From positions 217,879,442 to 217,943,441 of the forward strand of contig NC_090450.1 in assembly GCF_031143425.1 (NCBI RefSeq): 64,000 nucleotides of DNA, written 5' to 3'. The position numbers and the translations under genes were made by a program. Position 1 is the first letter of the stretch. Every line of letters starts with the position of its first letter. The notes under the pieces were generated by a model. That model was not told the DNA's origin and made no database searches. It was given only the letters and a program-made list of their open reading frames with translations. The DNA is from Pleurodeles waltl. Lineage: Eukaryota; Chordata; Amphibia; Caudata; Salamandridae. Positions 12,044-23,510 of the stretch are shown here, one piece after another.

Positions 12044-12849
12044 GGGGCATATTTATACTCCGTTTGCGCCGAATTTGCGTCGTTTTTTTCGACGCAAATT
12101 CGACGCAAAACTAACTCCATATTTATACTTTGGCGTTAGACGCGTCTAGCGCCAAAGTTCATGGAGTTAGCGTAATTTTTTTGCGTGAACACCTTCCTTG
12201 CGTTAATGATATGCAAGGTAGGCGTTCCCGTCTTAAAAAATGACTCCGATGCATATGCGTCGTATTTATACTCCCAGGCAAAAATGACGCCCGGGAGTGG
12301 GCGGGTCTAAAAAACCCACATTAGCGCCTGATTTTAACGCCTGGGTCAGGGCAGGCGTTAAGGGACCTGTGGGCTCAGAATGAGCCCAGAGGTGCCCTCC
12401 CCTGCCCCCAGGGACACCCCCTGCCACCCTTGCCCACCCCAGGAGTACACCCAAGGATGGAGGGACCCACCCCAGGGACAGAAGTCCCCTGGGCATGGCC
12501 ATTGGGCAAGGGGGCATGACTCCTCTCTTTGCTAAGACAGGAGTCATTTCAATGGGGGTTGGGAGTCGTAAAAAAATGGCGCAAATCGGGTTGAGGCGAT
12601 TTTTTTGCATCAGCCTGACTTGCACCATTTGTGGACGCCCATACTCCATTTTCCCCCTACGCCGGCGCTGCCTGGTGTACGTCGTTTTTTTTAACGCACA
12701 CCAGACAGCGCCGGCGGCTAACGCCGGCTAACGTCATTGAATAAATACGGCACCCGCATGGCGCTTCAGAATGGCGTTAGCCGGCGCTAATTTTTTGGGC
12801 GCAAAACTGCGTTAGCGCAGTTTTGCGTCAAAAAGTATAAATATGGCCC
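12044..12849. mobile_element. Harbinger MITE derived from element C family
   Basis: An 806-bp insertion with a perfect 3-bp GAA duplication (12041-12043 and 12850-12852). Left terminus GGGGCATATTTATACTCCG and right terminus GTATAAATATGGCCC are the same as the ends of the 12.9-kb Harbinger at 48993-61902. Similarity continues inward: at the left through 'tgcgttaatgatatg', 'cgtcgtattta' and 'gggtcagggcaggcgttaa', and at the right through 'atggcgttagccggcg' to 'gcgtcaaaaagtataa'. The middle lacks the transposon genes, so it is an internal-deletion derivative. It interrupts the RT relic without loss of flanking sequence. Confidence 0.93.
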
Positions 12850-12852
12850 GAA

Positions 12853-13990
12853 ATCTGCAGGCAGTCTGACTAAGTTAAGGAAAGCATCAGCACTGAGGTC
12901 AGCAAGATGCTGGATTACGGGTGATTTAATCCTCTGACATTTCCTGAGCCAGCCCAGTCGTCATAGTCCCCAAACCTCATGGCAAGGGATGCAAACCAGA
13001 GCTAAGGTTTTGCGTGGACTGCAGGGGTCTCAATTCAATCACAAAGACTGTTGCTTACCTTGATACAAGAGCAGATGAGTTATTGACAGTACAGCAAGGT
13101 TTCTCAGTACCTTTGACTTAACATGAGGGTAGTGGCAGATTGATCTTACCCCAGGAGCCAAAGAAATGTCAGCATTCATGACCCCATATGGACATTGCCA
13201 GTTTACTGAAATGCTATGTGGCCTAAAATAATGCCCCTGCAGCTTTCCAGAGGCTGGTGAACAACATCTTAGCTGGGTTGGAGTCCTATAGTGCAGCATG
13301 TCTGGATGATATTCCTGTCTATAGCTCTTGGCAGGATCACCTGATAAATCTTGGGAAGGTCATTTAGGCTCTGCAGAAGGCAGGTCTAACTATTAAGACC
13401 AGCAAGTGCCAGATAGGGCAGGGATCAATTGTATACTTGGGCCATCGTGTAGGTGTAGGCCAACTTCAACACTTGCAACTTAAAATCCAGGCTATTATGG
13501 GCTGGGTGGCTCCAACAACCCAGTCTCAAGTTAGGGCATTCCTTGGCTTGACCAGGTACTACAGGAGGTTTGTGAAGGGGTAGTGTATCTTTGTGGCACC
13601 CATCACAGAAACAACCATAGAAGGTTAACTAGACAGTGATCTGTCAAAAGGCTTTTGACTCTATGAAAGAAGCACTGTGCTCAGCACCCAAGCTCCAGAT
13701 TCCTCTAAGCAGTTTATTGTGCAGACTAATGGAACAGAGCATAGGATAGGGGCAGTACTGTTACCTACCAATGATGAAGGCCAGGACCAGCCTGTTGCTT
13801 TTATTAGAACGAGGTTACTCCCCAGAAAACACCATTGCAGTGACATAGAGAGGGAAGCCTTTGCTGTGATCTGGTCACTGAAGAAGATGAGGCCATATTT
13901 CTTTGGTACTTACTTCCTTGTTCAAACTGACCACATGCCTCTCAGGTGGTTAATGCAAATGAAAGGTGAGAACCCCAACAGGAAATAACA
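12853..13990 (+). pseudogene. Reverse transcriptase and RNase H relic (old gypsy copy)
   Basis: After the MITE the RT continues: a region equivalent to the VLVPKP and DYRGLN motifs, then a CLDDI box at about 13300-13315 (the YLDD catalytic motif with Tyr changed), and GLTRYYRRF at about 13545. RNase H follows with QTNGTEHRIGAVL, IEREAFAVIWSLKKMRPY and QTDHMPLRWL. The first RNase H acid is changed from Asp to Asn in the QT(D/N) motif. Many stops and frameshifts make it non-functional. The similarity to 31900-32970 is continuous. Confidence 0.9.
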
Positions 13991-14073
13991 TTTACAGTGG
14001 AACACATACATGGGACAGACCATGGCAACACAGATAGCCTTTCACATTTTTTCCACTTAGAAAAGAAAGATTA

Positions 14074-15570
14074 TGTAAGAAAGTACCTCTTTCTGACACG
14101 ACCGCCCCCACTTTTCTGATCACTGCTAGTGAAGCTTTTGATTGGAAGTGCAGTGTGTCCATGCTAACCTGGCTCCAGTGCCAGTGCCCACTCCCTAAAA
14201 AGATTAAAATGTTCATTGCATTCCGATTGGCAAGGACTTTAGCACTATTGTAGTTCCTTCGTGAATGGCACCCTAAAGAGGTTCCTTGAGGGCTACAGCA
14301 TGTATTTTGCCACCCAAAAGGACCCGTATTCAAACTACATGCAGACTACCATTGTACGATGTGTGAAATGGTGCAAACTATTCCCACAACACAACCCTGC
14401 CCACTCCCTGTGTGCAATGCACACATACACTGTATGTATCATATGTAAGTCACTCCTACAGAAGGCTTAGAGCCCTAAGGAAGGGTGAATTATATTACAT
14501 GTGAGGACCGATCTGCATAAGCAGATGTACCCCTATGGTGCCTAATTCCATTGCTAACAAACACAAATGATGGATGGAATGCAGAATCAATCAAACATTC
14601 ACCTCCCAGTCACAGATCTGGGTATAATCCATCAATTATTTTGCTCACCATGCCACCCCAGTTTGGACCCAGCCATTTGGAAATCAGTCTTGACCCTGTT
14701 CCCCATGGGAACAGTCCAGCCTGAACTCCCAGGCCAGGTCCTCCCTGGACCGGAAACAAGCATCCTGGAACCAGTTTCAGGGAATCATCCTTCATAAGCC
14801 AGGCTAGCTTGAATCCAGTGTCATAGAGAGCCCGGGACCCATGTCTGGACATACCCGGTGCACTTAGGGAGACAAAAGCAAGCAGACAGAAAAGATGGAC
14901 GGAATTCGGAACCAATAAAACATTCACCCCCAGTCAAAGATCTGAGTTTAATCCATCAATTCTTTTGCTCACCATGCCACCCCAGTCTGGACCGAGCAAC
15001 ATGCAAATCAGTCTCGAGCCTGTTCCCCATGGGAACAGTCCAGCAAGTGATCAGCCAGCCAAACACCTCTGCCCGAGTCTCCGAGGCAGGGTCCCCTACT
15101 ACTGACAATGTCTCTTTGGCTCATGACCTCACAACCTGAACTCTCTTTGGGTTCAACTGGACTTATCCCAAGTCCCCCATTGCAGCATGTTTTGTTTCAG
15201 GTCCCCTTGGCTTTACCTGTGTAGCGCTCAAGTTTACCATCACAAATAGCACCTCTCCACCAGGACACACCAGGTAAGGTAAAAGGAAACTACTGGTGAT
15301 ACTTTGGGCATTGGGTTCCTAGCACCTTAAATCCCAAAGGGGCCCTCTGAAATCCGAGTACAAGTGCAGTTTAGCTACATGTGTTTTTCCTCCAATAAAT
15401 TAACATTGGAGAGTTCGAGGTGCGTGCCACAACATTGTTATGTGAACTATTTTTCTATTTTGTTCAGAAAACAATAGCTCTGAAATTACTAAAGTTATTC
15501 TAAAGAGCTTGCTCACAGAAATTATAAAAAAATCTACCTTATTTTTGTAAATTGGCCTCAGATTTGAGTG
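14074..15570 (+). mobile_element. 3' LTR remnant of old Gmr1-like element
   Basis: It begins TGTAAGAAAGTACC, matching TGTAGGMAAGTACC at the start of the younger LTRs, directly after the RNase H relic and a 'ttccactta' phrase shared with 32930. From 15050 it aligns with the 5' LTR remnant at 6286. A tandemly duplicated repeat occupies 14566-15049. The LTR end is lost before the Harbinger A terminus at about 15772. Confidence 0.7.
14566..15049 (+). repeat. Tandem duplication, period about 324 bp
   Basis: The phrase 'tggatggaatgcagaatc' at 14568 recurs as 'tggacggaattcggaacc' at about 14892. Both are followed by 'aacattcacc', 'agatctg', 'aatccatcaatt', 'ttttgctcaccatgccaccc' and 'ttccccatgggaacagtcc'. 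The second copy is cut short. A third, inverted relative lies at 2280-2485. Confidence 0.85.
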
Positions 15571-16639
15571 TCTGATACATCAAGATTTGCTCAAAACAAC
15601 TAGTAAAATATATTATTTGTTATATTTGTTGACTGGAAAGCAATACAGTTAATTAACTGTTGATTAAACACATTGATATGATAAGTTGTTAATTCTAAAT
15701 TGACTCTCTTCTGATGTATCAATTCTTTATAATTTCTCTGGAGACTATGACCTATTTGGGGTGAAAACATAGTGGTCATTACAACCCTGGCAGTCGGTGT
15801 TAAAGCAGCGGTAAGACCGGCAACAGGCCGGCGGTAAAAAAATTGCAATTATGACCGTGGCGGAAACCGCCAACAAAGACAGCCACTTTAACACTCCGAC
15901 TGCCACGGCGGTACAAACAAACAGCACAGCGGTTACTGCCAACAGACAGGTGGGAGACAATGTACCTCCCACACTATTATGACAGGTCAATCCGCCACCT
16001 TTTCCGGGGCGGATTTACCAGGGATAAAAACACGGCGGAAACAGGAATTTGGAAGGAAAAACACTCACATCTACACACCCCATGAGGAACGAGGATGCCA
16101 TGGATCCGGAACTTCAAATTCTACCTGCGATAGTCTTCCTGCTCCTCTACCAGGAGCACGAACGCCGGCTGCGAAGACCACGGTGAGTACTGCACCTACA
16201 ACACAGGGGAGGGGGGAGGCAATAAACAGGGACACACACACACGCAACACCCCCACCCCCACCCCCACCCTCACCCACTACAACACACACACTAATGCAT
16301 ATCTATACATCACAGTTACACCCCCCAAACCCCCCCGGAAGAATGCAAAGACAATAGAAAAAGAGTGTAACCATAGTAATATATTAAAAACAATTAGGCA
16401 GAAATATATATATACACCATGTACAAAATATATACCAAGCATAGTAGTCCAGGTAGTGCACTAAGAAAGTCCGTGGAACACTGGGACCACACGGTATGGG
16501 CGAGGCCCACACAAGATCCCCGACCATGACGGAGAGAACACTGCAGGGGCATCAGATACCAATAAAACAGGCACCTCAGGTGGAGGGAAAGGGGGGGGCC
16601 CTCAGCCGCTTGAGTGCACAACGCCAAATCCACGAGGGG

Positions 16640-17077
16640 GCCACATGCCCACTGTTACATCCTGGGGAGTGCAAAGCCAAAGTCTCTCAAGTCTCTACAG
16701 TGGGTGGGTTGCCCACTGTTCAATCATGGGGAGTGCAAAGCCACAGTCTCTCAAGTCTCTACAGTGGGTGGCTTGCCCACTGTTCAGTCCTGGGGAGTGC
16801 AAAGCCACAGTCTCTCAAGTCTCTACAGTGGGTGGCTTGCCCACTGTTACATCTTGGGGAGTGCAAAACCACAGTCTCTCAAGTCTCTACAGTGCGTGGC
16901 TTGCCCACTGTTACATCCTGGGGAGCGCAGAGCTGCAGTCTCTCAAGTCTCTACAGTGGGTGGCTTGCCCACTGTTACATCCTGGAAGGGGCAAAGCCAC
17001 AGTCTCTCAAGTCTCTACAGTGGGTGGGTTGCCCACTGTTCCATCCTGGGGAGTGCAAAGCCACATTCTCACAAATG
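16640..17077 (+). repeat. 64-bp minisatellite, 7 copies
   Basis: The phrase 'gagtgcaaagccacagtctc' recurs at 16667, 16731, 16795, 16859, 16923, about 16987 and 17051, a spacing of 64 bp. Because 64 is not a multiple of three and the unit has no stop in any plus frame, all three frames stay open across it. That is an artefact and not a gene. It lies in the presumed first intron of transposase A. Confidence 0.95.
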
Positions 17078-17350
17078 GATGACAGTCTCCTCTGGTTCTG
17101 GAGGGGGCATGGTGTTCAGAGTGCTTCATCCTGCAAAGGACAGAGGTAGTGGATGACAGTCTCCACTGGTTCTAGAGGGGGCATGGTGCCCAGGGTGCTT
17201 CATCCTCTTAAGGACAGAGGTAGTGGATGACAGTCTCCACTGGTTCTGGAGGGGGCATGGTGCCCAGAGAGCTTCATCCTGCAAAGGACAGAGGTAGTGG
17301 ATGACAGTCTCCACTGGTTCTGGAGGGGGCATGGTGCCCAGAGTGCATTC
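17078..17350 (+). repeat. 74-bp minisatellite, about 4 copies
   Basis: 'gatgacagtctccactggtt' starts at 17078, 17152, 17226 and 17300, a strict 74-bp period, with 'gagggggcatggtgcccaga' and 'ctgcaaaggacagaggtagt' in each unit. It directly follows the 64-bp array. Confidence 0.95.
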
Positions 17351-17376
17351 ATCACCCCGTGACGGACTCAGTTGCG

Positions 17377-20273
17377 TCAGTGCCCCTGCCACTCATGGGC
17401 TAGCAGTGCTTGAGATGGCGGTGCTCTGTTCAGCGGTGCTTGAGTTGGCGGTGCCCTGTGCAGCGGTGCTTGAGATGGCAGTGCCCTGTTCAGCGGTGCT
17501 TGAGATGGCGGTCTCCATTGCAGGGTCTCAGCTGCTGGCGGTCCTTCATGGCCCAGCGGGCCTTTTGCTGGCGGTCCTTCATGGCCCAGCGGGGCTGGGC
17601 CTGGCGGTGCTTCATGGCCCAGCGGGGCTGGTGCTAGCGGTCCTTCATGGCCCAGCGGGCCTTTTGCTGGCGGTCCTTCATAGGCCAGCCTTCTGGGCGG
17701 CTGGGCTGATGCTGGCGGTTGGCTCCTGGGCAGCTGGGCTTGGCTGGTGCTGGAGGTGGCCTCCTGGGCAGCTGGGCTGGTGCTGGCGGTGGCCTCCTGG
17801 GCAGCTGGGCTGGTGCTGGCGGTGGCCTTCTGGGCAGTGGGGATGATGACGGTCTTCTCCGCTGTGCTGCTCTTCCCAAACTTGCAGGGTTTCTTGTGGC
17901 CCTTCCCCACCTTGGAAGGTGTCACAGCTGACTCCACACTCCCAATGGGACCCCTGGTTGCAGCCTTGGTGACTGGAGTCTTCCCCCTCTCCTGCGGGGC
18001 ACTGACCAACTTCTGATACTTCACAGGTGGGGGACTGTCTGTGCTGTGGCTCCGTGCCACACTGGCTGCCCTGGTGGCCGGTGCACTCTAGATTCCGGTG
18101 ACTACAGGCACCACTGGTCCCGGAGATGTTGTGGCTGAGGTGCTAGTTCGGGACCTATGAGACGGACGGGGTGGGGGAGGTGTGGGAAAGAGGTCAAGGG
18201 TGGACAGGAAAAGTTTTTTAGACACACTGGGACGGGTAGCTGGAGGGGGTTTGGGAGTGGAGGAAGAGGTGGTGGTTGTAGGAGGTGTACGTTTGGTGAC
18301 TTTGGTGAAAGTGCATGCGCTGGAGGCTGTCATTAGGTGGATGACTGTTGGGTGGGTGTGTGCCTGCATTTGTGTATCTTGGGAGGGGGCGTCACAGACA
18401 CACTGGGAGAGGACACAGGGGACGTGTGAATGGTAGTAGGGGTGTGACTGCACGTGAGTGGGGTGTGGTGGTGTGTGTGCTGGAGAGGGACGTAGTGGCT
18501 GTAGATGTAGTGCATGCAGGTGTGAGTGTAGACGAGACTGGGAGGGAGGAGGGAGACGAGGAGGAGGGGGACACAGTGGAGGCAGTGGCTGTTGGTGTGT
18601 CTGCATGTGTGTGATGCTTGCATGAGTGCCTGTGGGATGTGTGGAGCTTATGTTTGCCTGAGCTTCCCTTGGGTGTTGAGGTGTGTGCAAGTTGGTCTGT
18701 AGTTGTGCTTGGGATAGGCTGAGGTACAGGGGATTGGGTCAGGGTGGAGGAAGTTGGAGGGGGGAGGCTAGAGATGGGGATAATGGCTGCCATCAGTGCT
18801 GAGGCCAGAGTCTGTAAAGCTCGCTGAAGGGCCGCCTGACCAGAATGTATGCCCTCCAGGAATGCATTTGTTTGTTGCAACTGCCTCTCTACACCCTGGA
18901 TGGCATTCAAAATGGTAGACTGCCCAACAGTGAGGGACCTGAGGAGGTCAATGGCCTCTTCACTGAGGGCAGCAGGGGTGACTGGGGCAGGGCCTGAGGT
19001 GTCTGGGGCGAAGGTGAGGCCCACCCTCCTAGGTGAGCGGGCACGGGGCAAAGGCTGAGGGGCTGCTGGGAGGGCAGTGCTGGTAGGGGGGTGGCAGCTG
19101 TACCTGTAGATGCGGGGGCACAGATGTTGCTGCCACCGCAAGGGAGCTCCCATCAGAGGACGAGTCCGTGTCGCTGGAGTCAGCTCCTGTCCCTGCCGTG
19201 GAGCTCCCCTCGCCCTCCGTCCCACTGGGGAAGTCAGACTCCGTAGTTTCGCCCTCCAGGGCCATGTGGGATGCAGCTCCCTCGTGCTCCGGTGCCACTG
19301 CTCCTCTGCCTGATGATGCTAATGCACACAGGAACAAGGAGACCACAAAAAGGGGTGGAAGACAGAAGAAAGACATGTTGAGTGCATGCAGTACCGCTAC
19401 CGTTGGCAGACACGACAGACACAGAAGCCCCCTGCACTACGCCGCGCTCTTAGGCTCCACTGTTCAATTCCTGGGAAATGGCCTAAAAGGCTATGGACGA
19501 CATCTGCACACATAGATGACACAGGGGCATGACTAGGTGTACTTGGCACTCTACAGAGGTGGGCTGGGGTGCCACATGGCCTGCCTTACGGAGGGGCCTT
19601 ACCTACAGAGCTCACCCTGGCCTAAGGAAACCCACAGCCCACCTCCCCCACCCAGACACCTCCACTGCTTGCAAAGTTAGCAGAATGAGAGTGTACTTAC
19701 CCCCTTGAGGCTGCTGTGATGCCCTCAAGTGCCCATCCAATTCCGGGTACGCCACCGCCAGGATCCTGAACATCAGGGGGGTCATGGTGCGACGGGCACC
19801 CCTCCCATGTTGGGAGGCCATCCTCAGCTGAGCCTCCACTGTCTTCTTGCTCCAGCAGCGAATGTCCTCTTCCGGCAGTAGGTGCTCCATCTGTGGTAGA
19901 CCCCCAGGGTCCGGACGTCCTTGGCGATGGCATGCCAAATATTTTTTTTCTGGTGGGCGCTGACCTTCATGAATTGTACAAGGGGAAAAGAAATGTTATT
20001 ACCAAATGCACCGTCACAGTGATTGGCCCCCATCCCTACCCTTGCCATGTGGCACATGCACTCATCGTCGTTTCATGCACGCCTCAATCTCCACCCCCAT
20101 CTTTCATCCACCCCACTCTACACGGGCATAGCCCATACAGCATGCTCCAGTGTACTTACCTGTTTGTCTGGAGGACCGTAGAGTAGTGTGTACTGGGGGA
20201 GGACCCCATTCACGACTTTCTCCAACTCCTCCGATGTGAAGGCAGGGGCCCTTTCCCCAGACACTCAAGCCAT
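17377..20273 (-). pseudogene. Myb/SANT-like Harbinger protein A, broken
   Basis: This is the accessory DNA-binding protein of Harbinger, thought to bring transposase to the nucleus and the termini. Exon 1 (20273-20160) has FTSEELEKVVNGVLPQYTLL but a TGA at codon 3. Its GTAAGT donor joins in frame to exon 2 (19964-19701) with VSAHQKKNIWHAIAKDVRTL and, after a short deletion and frame slip, WSKKTVEAQLRMASQ. Exon 3 starts at 19309 in matching phase with an acidic Ser-rich segment. A frame change then leads to a helical region (LLRSLTVGQSTILNAIQGVE) and a long Pro/Ser/Thr/Ala-rich tail that includes 12-residue repeats (17377-18060). The gene lies antisense inside the presumed intron of transposase A. 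Confidence 0.7.
17540..17835 (-). repeat. 36-bp coding minisatellites in Myb-like protein tail
   Basis: Two 36-bp arrays lie in the tail frame. One reads GPLGHEGPPAKG-type 12-residue units (about 17550-17690), the other AQEATASTSPA-type units (about 17720-17835). A period divisible by three keeps the minus frame open through both, unlike the neighbouring 64-bp array. The result is a low-complexity, probably disordered tail. Confidence 0.8.
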
Positions 20274-22374
20274 TGTCTCTTCCAGACTGAGGTCACAGCA
20301 GCACTTGCAGTGTAGGTCCTCTCCTGTCCAAGATCAGGTATTGAGTGATTGAACAGATAGAAAATGGCGGTCACGTCCGCGGCGGTGCATACCGTCACCG
20401 CCTGCTTACATCGTCATTGACTCCTGGGACCCATAGGGTCCAATGTTAACCAATGCAGCATTACGCTGCGGTCTTCGACTGTCTACTGCGACGGTGTACA
20501 ACGCCAGCGCAGTTACCTCACATCCCATTGTTCCACTTTACAGGTCAGTCAGCCGCCATTTCAGGGGCCCACATGGCTTAATTTTTAACTGCCTCACACA
20601 TAACTAGGCCTAGCCTCAACACACATACAGGCCACGTTTCGGATTATGGTTTGTGTTCTCTGTAAGCTGTGGGTACATACCTCTGAGTTGGTTGACTCTG
20701 TGCTCGCTGTTGACCATCATAGGCACTATCCGCTGGGACATGTGAGGAGATGCCGGCATCCTCCGGTGTACAGACCGCTGGTGGACCTGTCAACAATGGA
20801 GGAAAGACATGTGATCATCACCTACAGGCTTGACCGTGCCACACTCCAGGAACTGTGTACCCAGCTGGAGCCAGACCTGATGTCAGCTATCCGCCAGCCC
20901 ACAGGAATACCCCCTCAAATGCAGGTGCTGTCAGTACTCCATTTCCTTGCAAGTGGGTCATTCCAAACAACAGTGGCCATAGCATCAGGGATGTCCCAGC
21001 CTATGTTTTCAAACGTGTTGTCCAGAGTGTTGTCTGCCCTGCTGAAACACATGCACAGCTACATTGTTTTCCCTCAGGTGGAGGATTTGCCTACAGTGAA
21101 AGGTGATTTCTATGCCCTGGGACATATCCTCAACATCATAGGTGCCATTGATGGGACACATGTGGCTTTGATACCCCCCGCAGGAGCAAACAGGTGTACA
21201 GAAACCGGAAGAGTTATCATTCGATGAATGTGCAGATGGTGTGTTTGGCAGACCAGTACATCTCCCATGTTAATGCCAAGTTCCCTGGCTCAGTGCATGA
21301 CGCCTACATCCTGCGGAATAGCAGCACCCCTTAGGTGATGGGGCACCTCCAGATGCACCGTGTGTGGCTATTAGGTGAGCACCTGGAAGCAAGACAGTGG
21401 GAATGGTTGTCTGGGTCTGGGGATATCCCTACAGGTTAGTGTGTGTCTAACAGTTGTCCCTCGTCATTTGCAGGTGACTCTGGTTACCCCAACCTGTCAT
21501 GGCTACTGACCCCAGGGAGGAATCCAAGGACAAGGGCAGAAGAACGCTACAATGAGGCCCATGGGCATACTCGACGGATTATAGAGCAGACCTTCGGCCT
21601 CCTGAAGGCCAGGTTCAGGTGCCTCCATATGACAGGTGGATCCCTATTCTACTCACCAAAGAAGGTGTGTCAGATCATCGTGGCCTGCTGTATGCTTCAC
21701 AACTTAGCTTTGCGATGAGAGGTGCCTTTTCTGCAGGAGCATGGTCCAGATGGCGGTGTTGTTGCAGCTGTGGAGCCTGTGGACAGTGAAGACGATGAAG
21801 CAGAAGAAGAAGACATGGACAACAGGAACTCGGTGATCCTGCAATATTTCCAGTGAGACACAGGTAAGAATACAGACCTGCCTACTACATGTACTTTAAC
21901 ACTACTACCTCTCTACTGTCTGTCATTTTCACCCAGTGTATGGTCAGATGTCACGATTTCACAGATGTGGGTACCACTGTGTGACATCTGCTTTGTTTCC
22001 TCATGGACTAGAGCTGTGTGACATAGGTATGTTGACATTACAATTGAAAGAGCATTTTGTCACTGTAATTGCTAATACAATAATTCAAAATCACAGACTG
22101 ACTCCAGATTGTTTTGTGCTTCAAGGGTGTTTATTTAAGTGCTAAATATTAGAGGGGGTTGTAAAATGGTGAGGGGTGATGGTGGAGGAATGTCCATTGC
22201 AGAGTCCAGTCTATTAGTCTCACAGGTGCATTGCCCACACGTGCATAGGAAGTGGAGCTGGGGCAGTTTGAGGATGGACAGGGTGACAAAGTGGGACAAA
22301 AGGATGACATTCAGTGTGGTCTCATTTCTTGGCGGGGTTCTTGGCACTGTTCTCTGTCTTTGTCCTGGATCTCA

Positions 22375-22837
22375 GGTGCAGGCTTCTGAGGACACTAGGG
22401 ACCTTACTAGTGCAGTGCGTGACCTCTGCCAAGAGCTGCGCCATGAAAGGGTTAGCCGGCGCAGACAGGAACACCGATTCAGGGCAATGTTTGGCAGCTA
22501 CTGCAGGTCCTCCAACAGGATGGCGAACTCCACAGCGCTCATCGCCCGTCGCGCTGTGGCGGCACAAGTGGAGGCTGCACACACCAGCAGAGACGTGGTC
22601 CAGGGCCTTGTGCACATCACTAATGTGATTGAACTTGTCATGGGACAGAGATCTGCCACTCCCAGTGAGGTAGCCTTGGCGGACACTGAGGACAGTTCTA
22701 GCCTCAGTAGTGTGACCGTACCTGCAGCAGACACCAGACAATGCAGTGCCAGACGCAGCACTGCCACTGAAGGTGACATTGAAGGTGCCAGTGAGTTAAC
22801 TGGGCACCCGAGTGGTGTGCGTGGAAGGAGAAAGTGA
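22375..22837 (+). pseudogene. Additional reading frame in Harbinger A, possible last exon
   Basis: After a plausible acceptor (ctggatctcag) at about 22373 the frame reads VQASEDTRDLTSAVRDLCQE, then RRRQEHRFRAMFGSYC, a long Ala-rich helical stretch and a Ser/Thr-rich, basic end (VRGRRK). It lies downstream of the transposase on the same strand, the same place as the third gene of Harbinger C. I see no clear sequence similarity between the two, and no upstream exon was identified. It may be the remains of a third gene or chance coding. Confidence 0.4.
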
Positions 22838-22900
22838 CTCTTGCCGCAATTACACTGGTGTTGCCACTATGACGTAATAGTGCGGTGTAGTGCTTTCCTC

Positions 22901-23510
22901 TTATCTAGTTTCTAAGCACTAACATAACACAACAGAAATGCACTTCTGAGGTCAAAGAAGACTTTTATTGTTGTTAATTCTTCCCCAACCACAATATTTA
23001 TGAATGACGAATTAGTAGCTTTCAAGTCCGCGTTAATCAAACAAAATATATCAGTTTGCAATATACACAGCAGGTTATATTTATAAGATATTGAATGCAA
23101 AGCAAAACAAATACTTCACCGTGTGGGAACTATCTACAGCTTCATCTTTCTAAGGTCTGCAAGCTGATGACCCCTGTCAGCCGCGAGAAAGAGAGATTCA
23201 TCTACCCACACGGGATTGCTGGCAGCCTGCGCCAAGCTCCAGCACGAGGTCCGGCAGATTCGAATCTGACCCTCTGCAGCCTGTTACATTCGTTACAAAG
23301 GTGTGCCCCCTCCTCTCAGACCTGGGAAACTGAGCAAGCCTTTTGGAGACTGGCCAGGTCTCCAAGACTACTCCTGTTCCCAAGCTCAAGCGAAGAAAAA
23401 ACAACACCCATGTACTCTCTCTTATCATGTCTAGTCTACTGTGAGAAAAACATCTTGGTTCTCTGGTGCAAAAACACAGCTTGGAAAAATACAGCTTGGA
23501 TTCTCAACTG
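22901..23510. repeat. Unclassified repeat next to Harbinger B
   Basis: No protein motif is seen. On the minus strand an AATAAAAG polyadenylation-like signal lies near 22965, and the GC-rich part (about 23150-23400) looks like transcribed leader or LTR sequence. It runs into the tandem repeat at 23511. No ends identified. Confidence 0.3.

Larger units (their letters stand above)
16100..21856 (+). pseudogene. Harbinger (PIF) transposase A, broken
   Basis: The product would be the DDE nuclease that cuts and pastes the element. The main exon 20747-21374 contains MEERHVIITYRLDRATL (20796), the 'LHFLASGSFQTT' DNA-binding-region motif, IGAIDGTHVAL with the first catalytic Asp, and, after a frame slip at about 21190, KFPGSVHDAYIL with the second Asp. 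A GTGAGC donor and CAG acceptor lead to exon 21474-21856 with RIIEQTFGLLKARFRCLH (catalytic Glu). Breaks: the frame slip, a TAG after SSTP and a TGA after LHNLALR. A possible first exon at 16100-16182 (MDPELQILPAIVFLLL...) ends at GTGAGT and its phase fits an AG acceptor before 20747, giving a 4.6-kb intron. That exon is inference. Confidence 0.8.
15772..22900 (+). mobile_element. Harbinger element A (defective)
   Basis: The left end has the style 'GGTCATTACAACCCTGGC' followed by a GC-rich subterminal zone with 'gcggt' and 'ccgcc' phrases, as in the hairpin-chain MITEs. Inside are a broken DDE transposase gene on plus, a broken Myb-like gene on minus and a further plus-strand reading frame. 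No matching right terminus was found before about 22900, so the right boundary is a guess and the element is probably truncated. It lies against the old gypsy 3' LTR. Confidence 0.7.

Noticed and set aside
16496..17156. Three overlapping plus-strand frames of 145-217 codons
   Set aside because: They are open only because the 64-bp minisatellite has no stop in any frame; the encoded peptides are the same repeat read three ways.
18182..18614. Plus-strand frames opposite the Myb-like gene tail
   Set aside because: Low-complexity Gly/Val-rich mirrors of the Pro/Thr/Ser-rich minus-strand tail.
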